A stretch of DNA of 64,000 bases from Allium sativum (Eukaryota > Streptophyta > Magnoliopsida > Asparagales > Amaryllidaceae): NCBI GenBank assembly GCA_030737875.1, contig CM060911.1, positions 96,306,599 through 96,370,598 of the forward strand. The letters are read 5' to 3'. The position numbers and the translations under genes were made by a program. The notes beneath the pieces are model-generated. The model was not told the DNA's origin. It searched no databases and worked only from the letters and a program-made list of their open reading frames with translations. Numbering within the stretch: position 1 is the stretch's first letter; the number at the start of each line of letters is the position of its first letter. Positions 1-10,254 of the stretch are shown one piece after another.

Positions 1-208
1 GAACTGTTTTGAAATTTGAACTTTGCTGAATCTTCCGGAGGCCATATCTTCCTCATACGGACTCCGATTTACGCAAACTCGGACTCGTTTTCATGTAGAA
101 TTACGAGACGAACGCAATGGCATAGCCCGTTTCCCTTGATTTTGATTTTAAAATTTAATTCTGCCTTGATTTGTTAATCTTAACGTTATAGAATTACGGG
201 GTGTTACA
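1..208 (-). mobile_element. Terminal fragment of a Ty3/gypsy LTR (A/B/C family)
   Basis: The plus strand ends in GGGGTGTTACA at 198-208, the complement of the TGTAACACCCC start of the LTRs at 6041, 37272, 44674 and 50348. The block with CAAACTCGGACTC near 77-90 and the GAACGCAATGG motif recur at the same distance from the ends of elements B and C. It is therefore the start of a minus-strand LTR cut by the window edge. Coding sequence of the CACTA gene begins at the next base, so this element landed inside that gene. Whether it is a solo LTR or the end of a full element cannot be seen. Confidence 0.8.
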
Positions 209-2794
209 CTTCCGGTCCCAGACAAACATCTTTCCATGATAGAAGAAGCACTTGGTAGTTTTGTTCAGTGGCCTAAAAATCTTGTTCTATTAGGAGATGA
301 TAATACGGTAAAGAAGTCGTTTTGGTTTTTTGTTAGTTGAGCACATTAATTTCTAGTTTGTTGTGTATAATGACTATCATAAGATAATTAATTAATTTTC
401 AAGTTTGTTGTGTGCAGGCTGCACCTATTATGAGCAAGGACAAAGTGGAAGAGTGTGTTGTTAAGACCATGAATAAAAGTAAAAAAGTCATGGATAAGAT
501 AAGAAATGAGTCTTCAAAGCACAAAACAATTGTGGATGAAGAGATCTTAAAAAATTTAATGGGCAAGTGCAAATATTTCCATGACTTGATAGTCCAAGCG
601 CTATCCGAAGTTAATGTCGTCAATGCAATTCAAGTGAAAAAGGATCTATTTACATACAATGAGGACTTTGAAATCCATATCACGATGACTGACATTACCC
701 AATTCCTTAGCATGACATGGTTGAAAGAATCATGGTTGCAAATTTACATCATGTGAGTATTTGTTTTCCATACATATTTTTAGTTTTATACCATGTGCTT
801 TGAAAATTTAGGTGTTTTTATCACTCATGTGCACCTCATATTAAACAAACTATGGAATGGTAGAGTTCTGCATTTTTTCTTCAATACCTCTGCACCAATC
901 ATTGATGTTCATTAACCCAACTATCAAAAAAGACATCATAGCCTTATACAATAAGGATTTTGTTCTTTCAAGTAGCATATTACTCTTTTTGTTGCTACTC
1001 ATAATTAGACATGTACTCACTTAAAATACCAATTACCTGCTATCATATAGTTAAACATATTTTTATTCAAAACCTATACTGCTTGCTAGTTGATAGCTAC
1101 CTAAATTTATTTAACCTATAAAGTATAACATGCTTTACCATACCAAAAATAAACAAATATATGGCGTAACAAAAAACATTTATGAATATAGTATTTATAA
1201 CTTATAAAAATAATGAGGAGGAATACACGAAATAAAAATACAGATAACTATGAGATAACAAAATAAGACACATCTTTTCTTTTCCGCTTGAGAAACTATA
1301 ACAAATAATGTTGAGGATCTCTTTTATTAAGATCCTACCAGCCAAAATAAGAGTTCAATGTTGTTGTAGTTACCGTCAATCCATTTGTATGAAAGATTCA
1401 AAATGAGGTTTGCCAACTTGATGGTTTTCCTACAATGGAAACATCAAAATGAGCAGACTTAAAATTGAAATTCTTTTAAAACAGATAATGGGTTACTGCT
1501 AAAACTCAAATTTGTTCAAATATAACAATAATAATTGATGTTCTCAAGCACTTATAAATGTTCCTTTTGTAATGCAAGAACGCATTACCTTTTCGCAAAC
1601 CATTCTTCTTTTATGTCACTTACAAATACCTCTTGCATTTGCGCTTTTTGGGTTATTCAAGAATACTCCAATAATGTATGCATAAATGTTCTTTAAAGCA
1701 TCCTACTCTTATTTGAAATTTGACTGCGTCGATGAATAAGTTCATTGATTAATTTCAAACTAACATATCTAGGGTCACACATGCTATTTTTTTATTAATA
1801 ACAAACTTCTTGACATGCTCATTAATATTGTTTATATGTTAAATAATGTGTAGGTGGTTAGATCATATGTGCAATGATCTCGAAGTGGAGACCATTGGAT
1901 TTTTTTGTCCTCATAAGCTTTCTTAAGTGCAGCAACTCCCTGATGCGACAAATACATATATCACGGAGACATGGCGTGCATTGCAATCTAAAAAACTAAT
2001 TTTAGCCCCGTACTACGAAGGGTATGAACGTTAAACTTTTAGTAACCAGTTTGCAAATTTGTTGCTGAATTTAACATCATATATATCTTGTAAATGTAGG
2101 AAACATTGTCTTCTACTTGTTTTCCATATAAAAAAAATGGTGTATGTTCTTGATCCTCAGGCTGATCACAAGCGTAGACTGGAATTTAAGCCTCAAGTGA
2201 GCCTGTAAGTCGTATTTGTTTCCTTTGATTATGTTATACACTGGATCACGGGATATGACAACATACGAGGGGTGAAATTATCTCTTATAGCTAAATTTTT
2301 TCTTTTTATCGCTTTCATTTTTAAACTAGTTACAGCTATTATTTAACATCTTATTGCAAATGCACAGGGCCTTTAAAGCTTATAAGGTAGTCGGTGGTAA
2401 GTCTCGGGGAACTTTCTTGAAGTGGCTGAATGTTAAGGTAATTTTTTTTCAAAAAAAGAGCTTGTATTTCTTTTGGGATATAAATACATTTTAAACTGAC
2501 TATTAAATTATCATATAATATTGTAACAGTGTCCACAACAATCTGGATCAACGGATTGTGTATATTATGTGATGAGGTATAAGCATGAAATAGTAAATAA
2601 CCACCGTAAAAACATCGATCTAACCAAGGTATCACTTTATTTTTTTCCCCTTCATATTTCATGTGAAGCAAATATATGGTTAATGTTTCGAAACAATCTT
2701 TTAATTGCAGTACTTTGAACAAGTCGGCTCCTATAGCCAAAAAGAAATAAATGAGATTCGGGATAATTTAGTTGATTATATCATGCAAAATTGA
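209..2794 (+). pseudogene. Ulp1-like (C48) cysteine protease gene of the CACTA element, one in-frame stop
   Basis: I place seven exons: 209-307, 418-752, 1854-2021, 2100-2204, 2368-2437, 2530-2628 and 2711-2794. Every intron is GT-AG and every phase joins correctly. The last exons give a Ulp1/SENP catalytic domain: His in KHCLLLVF and Asp in VYVLDP (exon 4), Gln and the nucleophile Cys in CPQQSGSTDC (exon 6). The family cleaves SUMO-like modifiers; in plant CACTA and Mutator-like elements such domains are common cargo of unknown role. The only break seen is a TAA at 1924-1926 in exon 3, just after FFCPHKLS. The N-terminal part lies beyond the LTR insertion at 208. The 319 visible codons otherwise look intact, so inactivation may be recent, or the stop could be a sequence error. 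Confidence 0.8.
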
Positions 2795-4387
2795 ATGTAG
2801 TCTTCCTGTATGCTACAGTGTAGTGAGTTTATTTCTTTTCCTATACAGTTGTTCTTTGCTTTGAATCTCTTACTCTCTTACTTCGAGATTAGATCTAGAT
2901 AGTGCAATACCAGATAGTTCGCCTATGTGTACTTATTAGACAGAATTCAAATTTAGTATGTTTTTATTTGAAATAGCACCAAGCAAAAAGCAAAAACATG
3001 ATTCTGTGTGGCAGTTATAAGACAAATTATCTAGAAGTTTCTTCTCCAATTCGAGAATTATCAATCATGTTATGTCGAATATTCCTTTTGTGAGTCACGT
3101 TGTAGTTTCAAACCTCTGCATTCTCCGATCTTAATCTGATAAACTGAAAAACATGTCAACCATAGTGTTTGTGTCTGGAAATCTGAGCAGACAGTGATTT
3201 CTTTGGTTTGTTCTAATTGGTCGAAGAACTGCAGAAGTGCACCTTCGGATGGCGAGGAATTAACAATACCTATAAGTAGTGTCTTTTTGCACATCTTAAA
3301 GTTGCATAAAGCAAAAAGGAAACCAAATAATTTGACAGCATACATTAGATCTATTTAGCAAATGAGTTAAATACATAAGAAACATGAAAAAGCTTGAACA
3401 AAAATCTGGGATGAATTATAGTCTAGTGAATACAGACTTTATTAATATATGGTATTATCAGTTGTCTGAAAACAAACTTCAAGCAATTGAACCAATCTAT
3501 CGAAAACTCCAAGATAACTACAGTTAAAGTGTTTTCAGGCACAGTGTTCTTCTCAGAGGCTTCGGTGATGGTCATCAAGAATTTTTAGCAGCAAACACGC
3601 CTTTCAGTTTTGTATTTATAATAGATACGATGGCGAATTTAGTATGTTTTTAAAATAAGTGAAAATGATTTTGTCCAGTTTTGTATTTATAATAGTCACA
3701 TTGTTTTCTTTTGTTTCTACACTACTCTACAAGATTGAATGTGTGATCCAGTTTCATGTCTTTTAATTTTGTCCAGTGCCAATATCATTTAGCCAAAGTG
3801 TGTGTGTGTTGTAACCATCTTTCTTTTGCGGACCGCAATGTGCAAATAATGCTATGTTGTGGTTTCATGTGTGTGTGTGTGTGTTTTCTTTTGTAATCCA
3901 GTTTCATGTCTTTTAATTTTCATTTCCAGTCCAAATAATTCTATGTTGGTTTTTTTTGACAGATGCTGATTCAAGTCAACAATCACGAAGACGGATCGAC
4001 TTGTGCTATTTTAAGTTTTAAGCTGATGAACCACTTTGTTCTTTTGTAGTCATGTGACTGGTTATGACTGTTATGACATATATGACTGGTTATGACATAT
4101 GTAAGTATTATGTAAGTATTTACACATATTGTTGGAGCTTAGCATATGACTGGTTATGACATATATGCAAAAATATTTTTGTTATATGATTATCAATGTT
4201 AGTGTTTTGTTGTCAAATAATATAACATTTTTTTGAGTTGTGTGTAGATTTCTTGTATTCATATATTTTGTGAATTGCTTATAAGCTAGGAAATGTTGAA
4301 CTGTATTGAGAGCTGAAAATAGTAATGGCTGAGATGAAATGTGGTCGGAATTCAGAAGTTATTTGCTACTGTTGTAAATAAAATACA
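2795..4387. other. Non-coding 3' region of the CACTA element
   Basis: AT-rich, no supported gene. It contains TG dinucleotide runs near 3800 and 3868-3882, a direct repeat (CCAGTTTCATGTCTTTTAAT near 3750 and 3900) and several copies of GACTGGTTATGACATAT between about 4050 and 4165. These look like transposon 3' flank and simple repeats. Confidence 0.6.
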
Positions 4388-4679
4388 GTCGCAAATGCTA
4401 AACCTATCGCGTCAACAATTTTAATACCAGTCGCACAAGATTCAAGTTTTGAAGGTAAATATCGATTTCTTGCTACGAGTGTAAAACAAACCATCGCTAA
4501 TGAATTAGCCTACAACGACTAGTGTTATTTAATAACTGTCGCAATAACAATATATTGCGACAGTTTTAACCCCGTCGCAATAAATTTATACATCTTGCGA
4601 CGGTCGCATATGCGACAGTTGTCAAACAGTCGCAAATAAGGTTAAACAAGGGTCGCAAATGACCCTTTTTGTGGTAGTG
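4388..4679. repeat. CACTA subterminal repeats and right terminal inverted repeat
   Basis: At least nine copies of a GTCGCAA/TTGCGAC motif occur here in both orientations, including a close inverted pair (CTGTCGCAAT against ATTGCGACAG, about 4546-4567). Such subterminal arrays bind the transposase of En/Spm-type elements. The element ends at 4679 with GTGGTAGTG. Confidence 0.85.
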
Positions 4680-6040
4680 CACGTCATCGCTTGGCTACAA
4701 CTAGCTCGAAACAATGCTCGACCTCGACCACCAACATCAGAAACTTCCTCTTTTGAGTCTAGGGGCCCGCACCAAAGAAGGAGGTTCAGTCTCATCAACA
4801 ACGTCGCCGCCCGAACAAACACCCTCGATAATGGCCATGACAACGAGTATGCTAACGGCAACGGCGACCGGGCCACGGTTACTTATAGCGAGGGCGCCCA
4901 ATATCGGGACCATCCTCACTTAATCATCAATGAAGGACCCGCTTCTACTAACCAACCTCCTCCTCGATAAGACAGTACCGCCGCCCGTTGAGACAATGAA
5001 CCCATTGTTTTGACGGCCCGTGCCTTTCCGAAACCGGATCTGCGTGACCCTGCTCCCCATCATCACGCACACCAAGATCCCATTATAGATGTCGAGGACA
5101 TGGAAGAAAACGATCCAGACATCCACCGTAGAAGACGCCCTCGCGCTAGAACTCCAGAACCTCGCCAAAACCCATGGGTCCCGATGGCGGACCCCCATCC
5201 GACCTATCTTCCCGACATGGTCCGAAGGATCATAAGGGAGATGCGAGGGAATGTGCATGACTCATGGGAAGCGCACATTAGACGCAATCCTTTCACTCAA
5301 AGATTCAATAAAGCTGAATGGCCACGACGCTTTAACATACCACACATGCCGCTCTATGATGGCACCACTGACCTTTGCGCTTTCCTGAACCGTTATGAAT
5401 GGAAAATGGACTCGAGAAGAGGCGACGATCCAGTCAAAAGCAAATGCTTTCCAGTCTTCCTATCAGGGACCGCCCTATTATGGTTCTCTCGCCTTCTACT
5501 TAACTCCATCAACAACTTCGGCCAACTGGCGACACAGTTAGTTAAGCAGTTCAGGATGCATATCCCAACTCCGAAGAATGCCTTCACCCTTTCCAACCTA
5601 TACCAAGGGCCCTCAGAGTCACTCAAAAGCTACCTTTCCAGGTTCAACATCGCCCTCGCCGAGATCGAGGATCCAGATCTGCATACCGTACTCTTCCAGC
5701 TAGCTAATGGCATCCTTCCAACTTTTGAATTTGGGGCATGGATCGACCGAAAACAACAAAAGAGCCTTGATGCTTTCTATGAGAAAGCAAGGCAATTCTT
5801 ATGGCAAGAAGAAGCGAGACGGAACCGCATCTCCGAGAATAGTTGCCCCAATATCCCTCGAGTGGACACCGCCAATAACCATCATAGGGGGCGGGAAGCG
5901 GGAGGACCTTCAAATCCGAACACGGGGGCAGGACCACCCAAACAGAGACCAAACATTAGGGGGCAAGGTGGCCGAAGCAACAATTAGGTCCAGATAGAGC
6001 CGAGGAAGCTCGACCCTTACCAAGCCTACGAGACATACAC
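4680..6040 (+). mobile_element. Element O, left part: Tat-lineage Ty3/gypsy gag region
   Basis: Retrotransposon gag sequence lies between the CACTA end and the start of element A. It resumes at 50550 after A, with one copy of the TACAC duplication (6036-6040 and 50550-50554) restoring the reading frame. The 5' LTR of O must lie left of the window. O's right part runs to about 61251. Confidence 0.85.
4683..5987 (+). pseudogene. gag: Gag polyprotein of element O (Tat type), interrupted
   Basis: Gag builds the particle that packages element RNA. The longest open stretch (5010-5987, 325 residues) carries the retrotransposon gag capsid domain at roughly residues 110-250, with the Tat signatures MPLYDGTTD, GTALLWFSRL and INNFGQLATQ, followed by a basic, Pro/Gly-rich tail. 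In the same frame the N-terminal part is cut by TAA at 4968-4970 and TGA at 4989-4991, and a TAG at 5985-5987 ends the open stretch. The start is lost to the CACTA insertion at 4679. Coding similarity continues after the TAG to 6035, then A interrupts; the zinc-knuckle part is at 50660-50740. The protein is broken by three stops and two insertions. Confidence 0.85.
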
Positions 6041-6302
6041 TGTAACACCCCCACATTTTCTGTGAATATTAAAATAATGAATTAAAAGATAATTAATTTT
6101 AAAAGTGGGAATTAAGGGAAATGGGTTATTGCATTACGTTCGTCTCGAAATTCTGCTTGAGATAGAGTCTGAGTTTGCATGAATCGGACTCCATATGAAG
6201 AAGTTATGGAGTTCATAAGATTTCAAGTTTATATAGAAAATATAAATAATAATTAAAAATTTCAAACCAAGTTCAAAATTCGAAATTCCAGCAGAATAGG
6301 CT

Positions 6303-6420
6303 GAGTGGGAAAATTCCCGCTCAGGGTGTCGACCCCCTCCAAGGGGAGTCGACATAGGTGTCGACCCCCTATAAGGGAGCCGACATAGGCGTCGACCCCC
6401 TCTGTAGGGAGTCGACCCCT
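6303..6420. repeat. U3 palindrome cluster (GTCGAC type), element A 5' LTR
   Basis: It begins with an inverted repeat (GAGTGGGAA against TTCCCGCTC, 6303-6322), followed by about three units in which GTCGACCCCC is answered by GGGAGTCGAC or a close variant. It lies roughly 180-300 bases upstream of the TATA box. The 3' LTR holds a shorter version at 37853-37934. Confidence 0.8.
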
Positions 6421-6603
6421 TTTTGATCTGGTTCCTATGACGATTTTTCTGAGCCCTGAGCTGATGTGGCCTTCACTGTTTGGCCTAATGGTCGATTTCT
6501 GCGTCATTAGGGCATATGTGGCGACTTCCGGTTGGCTCTATTTAGTCTGGATGGCTCTGATTACTCCTAGGATGATCTAACGGCTCTCATTAATCTAAAC
6601 TTC

Positions 6604-6610
6604 TATATAA
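6604..6610 (+). promoter_or_regulatory. TATA box of element A 5' LTR
   Basis: TATATAA in the context CTTCTATATAATCAACCCC. The same block (CTTCTATATAA) is conserved in the 3' LTR near 38118 and, on the minus strand, in B at about 36758-36767, which supports a promoter role. Confidence 0.65.
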
Positions 6611-7644
6611 TCAACCCCAACCCTCATCCCTAAAACCTCATAACCTTGCTCTCTGAAGCCGTCATGCTGTCCATGGCCAAACTAGCGTAGCCCCTATTTT
6701 TCTCTAAACTAGTAATCGATTAGAAGAACTTCAAATCAAATGTCTACATCAAAGGATAGCTTTTCAATATCAGAAATCAGATCCCAGAATACATGAATTA
6801 TTCTTTTTCTGTAAGTTCAGTTATTACTCAGATTTAAACACTTTTATAGAAATTATGACTATGATGAATAGGATATAGAACTATGCCTAATTGTAAGATA
6901 ATAAATTCTTATTCATGCTTATCCTTTTGACAGAACTGAAAATACCTATGCCTATGAGATTATTGTGTTTGATACAATTAAGCCTATCATGTTGTACATC
7001 AAATTGGTAACATTTTTATGTTAAATTCTATCGAATCTATATGCCTATGATGTTACTTACTTATTTGTTCATATTTGCGGTCTATGTACAACAAATCTAT
7101 TTGAAACCACGATCCTTATGTTGATATACCTTTACATGGTTATGTCAATTCTTGTGTCCCTTCTCTTTTCCCCTTTTAGCTTATTTTATGAATACTAGGT
7201 TCGTTCGGAACCTAGATGGAATCTTATAATACGTGCGATTGGAATGCGGGGATATTGGGGAATAATCTATTTCGTAATAGTGGAACATAATTTGTAACTT
7301 GTGATTTGAGGGCATAATTTTTATTGTTGCGAACATAGGGAAAATTGAAATATTAAATCCTGATTGGGCGTAAACTGTAAATTGGAATACTAAATCTAGA
7401 TTGGGCACAACTATCGGTTGGGAAGCCAAACAAAATATATATTGTGATTTTGGGGCATGACTATTATTGTAAATTTAGGAAGATTGGGTGTAGTCTATTT
7501 TGATTAATAACTTGTAATTGCATTTTTTGGGTATAACTTGAGAATTGAAACATGACTAGTTTTGTGAAATTGGCATAATTAGCATGTAAAATCTAGACTT
7601 GGACATGTACGACAAATATGTAAGTTGACTAAAAGGTGAACATG

Positions 7645-7852
7645 CCTAACCCGAGGTTAGATTGAGTAGCGGCGTAAAAACTGCCCGGAACCTCCCGGCA
7701 CATTCAGTAACCGCAACAACATAGATCTAATGTGAGAGGTTAGTGCACTTAGCCCAAAACCCGAGGTGAGAATGAGTTTACGGTAGAAGTCTGCCCGGAA
7801 CCGCCCAGCACATGCAGCAACCGCAAACAACAGTTCTAATGTGAGAGGTTAA
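7645..7852 (+). repeat. Conserved covarying hairpin, tandem pair (element A 5' LTR)
   Basis: Two units, 7645-7742 and 7757-7852, each framed by CCGAGGTxAG and CTAATGTGAGAGGTTA. Stems pair TTAGAT with ATCTAA in the first; the second pairs GTTTaCGGT with ACCGcAAAC. The loop contains GCCCGGAACC and CACAT. Equivalent pairs occur in A's 3' LTR and in B and C with different but matching stems (see findings). It lies between TATA and AATAAA, so it should be in the RNA. Function unknown. Confidence 0.75.
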
Positions 7853-7894
7853 GGCCTAAACGAATTAATGCTAACGAACGGACATGCTAAGAAT

Positions 7895-8560
7895 GGTAGG
7901 GTTAATTTAAAACCAGAGGGCAACACTTAACCTGTATTACATGACGTGTGGTAGGGTTAAGTTAAAACAAGAGGGCAACACTTAACCAATATAACATGGC
8001 GTGTGGTAGGGTTAAGTAACACAAGAAGGCAACACATAACCAGTAAAACATAACGTGTGGTAGGGTTAAGTTAAAACAAGAGGGCAACACTTAACCAATA
8101 TAACATGACGTGTGGTAGGTTTAAGTAACACAAGAAGGCAACACTTAACTAGTATAACATGACGTGTGGTAGGGTTAAGTAACACAAGAAGGCAACACTT
8201 AACCAATGTAACATGACAAGTGGGTGGGTTAAGTTAATAAGAAACACTTAACCAATATAACATGATGAACGAATGGGGTTAAGTTAATAAGAAACACTTA
8301 ACCAATATAACATGACGAACGAGTGAGGTTAAGTTAATGGGAAACACTTAACCAATATAACATGGTGAATGAATAGGGCTAAGTTAATAGGAAACACTTA
8401 ACCAATACAACATGATGAATGAGAAGGGTTAAGTTAATAAGAAACACTTAACCAACATGACATGATGAGTGGGTGGTTTGAGTTGACATGAATGGACAAC
8501 ACTTAACCAATATTACATGAGCAAAGTGGATAGGGTTAAGACAAGCTTAACCAATAATGT
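7895..8560 (+). repeat. Tandem array of about 55-bp units with internal inverted repeat (A 5' LTR)
   Basis: About a dozen degenerate units, each reading GGGTTAAGT, then AAGAGGGCAAC or a shorter variant, then ACTTAACCAATATAACATGA. GGTTAAGT and ACTTAACC are inverse complements, so each unit can fold. The first half has about 55-bp units; from about 8210 they shorten. Two longer units with GTATATATAG follow at about 8580-8740. B and C have only one or two such units at the matching place. Confidence 0.8.
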
Positions 8561-9755
8561 GTATTGACTTGAAGAGTGGAAAGGGGTTAAGTACATCTCG
8601 TGTAGGTGGGTAATATTAGTATATATAGTCCCACAAACTTAACCGTTAAATAAACATGTTTGAATCAGTGGGAGGGTTAAGTACATCTCCTATAGGTGGG
8701 TAATATTTGTATATATAGGCCCACAAACTTAACCGGTAGGAAATCCTAGTAATGGGGACCCGTTTCAGCAGTAACCCACATAGATGTATCATTGTACCCT
8801 GAACTAGGCCGGGTGGGGCACGATTACTGGGCTGATTATAAGTGGTCAAAATAGCGGCAGGGGATACGTCAGTGTAGATTTCGACGGATTACGAGAATGC
8901 ACGTACTCCGGAGTGGAAAAAGCAGGCACTGGGTACCAGTAGTTATACACTGTGCATCTTGAATCGTGTCGGGTTGCTATAATAAGGATTGATACACCTT
9001 CTGGTGGGACCAGCACAGGGTATCCACACGCAAGAGAGGGCCGATTGACACAGACACAAGGAACATTAAGACAAGTAGGGAGCCGATCGATAGGATGGTA
9101 AGGGTACATCTAACATATTCATTGCAATTAGGCAGATTGAGGTGGAATCCTCATAATAGATGTACACCTGAAGGCTACCACAATTGCGGGATTGGGATCA
9201 CATTATCATATGATCATTTTATATAGATTACTAGTTAGGACACTAGTTAGGTGGTGCAAAGATATAGAAATCAGTATAACAAGGTAATAACGAAGTAGAG
9301 AAAGAGTAGAAGCGCATTCAGTTTACCTTGCCTTATCATATCTTATGCTTATCTTAGGTTATCTTGCTACTATGTTATTGTCCTAGGTTCAGTTTATTCA
9401 TGTCATGATCCTTTTACCTGTTTACATGCTAGTAATCACTGAGCTTACCAAACTTATGTTTGACCTAGTTTGTTTCTCCTCTTTTCTTCCGTTCCCCCCC
9501 AAGTAGTCAGGGAGGGAATAATTCAGCTTAGTCTGGACCGTTTCTCTTTCCAAGCTTGAAGATTAGTCGATGTACTGCTTTGAACTCTCTTTTCTTCTGC
9601 TATGGCTGGCTCATGCTTTATTGGGGAATATCAATATCAGTTTATGCTTCTTTATTTTGTTAAACAAGACAGATGCTTTGTTATAATGGGTATTGTTGTT
9701 TTGGTGATGAAAAACAATCTTTGTACAAGCTATTTTACCAAGCTGTTGTTTTATC

Positions 9756-9761
9756 AATAAA
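9756..9761 (+). promoter_or_regulatory. Poly(A) signal of element A 5' LTR
   Basis: AATAAA within ATCAATAAAGT, about 130 bases before the LTR end. The 3' LTR has the matching signal beyond insertion C (about 50412). It sets the R/U5 boundary shortly after. Confidence 0.55.
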
Positions 9762-9895
9762 GTAAAGTTTTATTAATTTCTCCGTTGCTTTATTTGTCTG
9801 TCTTTTAATTTATCTGCATCTTTTACCTAAAACTCTCTAGAGAAGTTAAGGCACTCCCTTTGTGAGTGACCTTAATGGACGTGGGGTGTTTCACT

Positions 9896-9908
9896 TGGTA
9901 TTAGAGCT
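9896..9908 (+). other. Primer-binding site of element A (tRNA-iMet type)
   Basis: TGGTATTAGAGCT starts two bases after the LTR end. It differs by one base from TGGTATCAGAGC, complementary to the 3' end of initiator tRNA-Met, the usual primer of plant Ty3/gypsy chromoviruses and Ty1/copia elements. It fixes A's orientation as plus. Confidence 0.85.
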
Positions 9909-10254
9909 GAAGGTTACCGGATCAGATAAAATATTTGAAAATTTATTTTCAAAATGGTTTTAAAAGTAGCATTTTCAAAAGAAAAGTTTTGTTTTAGAGG
10001 CTTATTCCCCCAAAGCCATATGCATTATCTTTTGATCCTCTGTTTGAATCCTTGTTTCCTTCTTTGTTGAATCTCTGGGGCTCCTGGCTTTCTGGGAGGT
10101 AACCTCATCACGGCATGGTTCCGTAGGCTTGATGAGACTACAACACCTGCCAAAGGGCGAAGAAGTTCCCAACTTCCATATATAGTCGCAGTAGTTTCAC
10201 CTGCGACTAATTTTCTTTCAAGCTTTGTAGGTTTTTTTTCCATGCGATGGAGGC
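9909..10254 (+). other. Untranslated leader of element A
   Basis: A-rich leader with no supported gene. It matches in style the leaders of B and C before their gag starts (runs of AAAATATTTG and TTTTCAAAA). A hairpin GTCGCA/TGCGAC lies at about 10185-10207. Confidence 0.5.

Larger units (their letters stand above)
209..4679 (+). mobile_element. CACTA (En/Spm) DNA transposon, 5' part missing
   Basis: The right end is diagnostic. Reading the minus strand from 4679 gives CACTACCACAAAAAGGGTC, a CACTA-type terminal inverted repeat, and the adjoining 300 bases are full of short GTCGCA/TGCGAC subterminal repeats in both orientations. The bases just outside are CAC, the expected 3-bp target duplication, but its partner lies left of the window. 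The body carries a Ulp1-type protease gene, a known passenger of plant CACTA elements. The transposase region is not visible because a gypsy LTR interrupts at 208. Outside 4679 the sequence is retrotransposon gag, so the transposon inserted into element O. Confidence 0.85.
6041..9893 (+). repeat. Element A 5' LTR (3853 bp)
   Basis: TG...CA ends, and collinear with the 3' LTR from 37591. Landmarks: U3 palindrome cluster 6303-6420, TATATAA at 6604-6610, a conserved hairpin pair at 7645-7852, a tandem hairpin array at 7895-8560, a C-run at 9494-9500 and AATAAA at 9756-9761. If the TATA and AATAAA assignments are right, the R region is about 3.1 kb, very long for an LTR. Open frames inside it are short and not convincing. 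Confidence 0.92.

Noticed and set aside
3799..3884. TG repeats as a possible regulatory Z-DNA site
   Set aside because: Short and interrupted, in transposon 3' flank; nothing beyond a simple repeat can be supported.
7645..7852. Hairpin units as tRNA or SINE-derived sequence
   Set aside because: GGTTCCGGGC vaguely recalls a B box, but no A box, acceptor stem or tRNA-like cloverleaf is present.
8580..9110. Minus-strand frames of 67 and 87 codons in A's LTR
   Set aside because: Similar frames appear only where LTR copies coincide and contain no family motif; they are chance frames.
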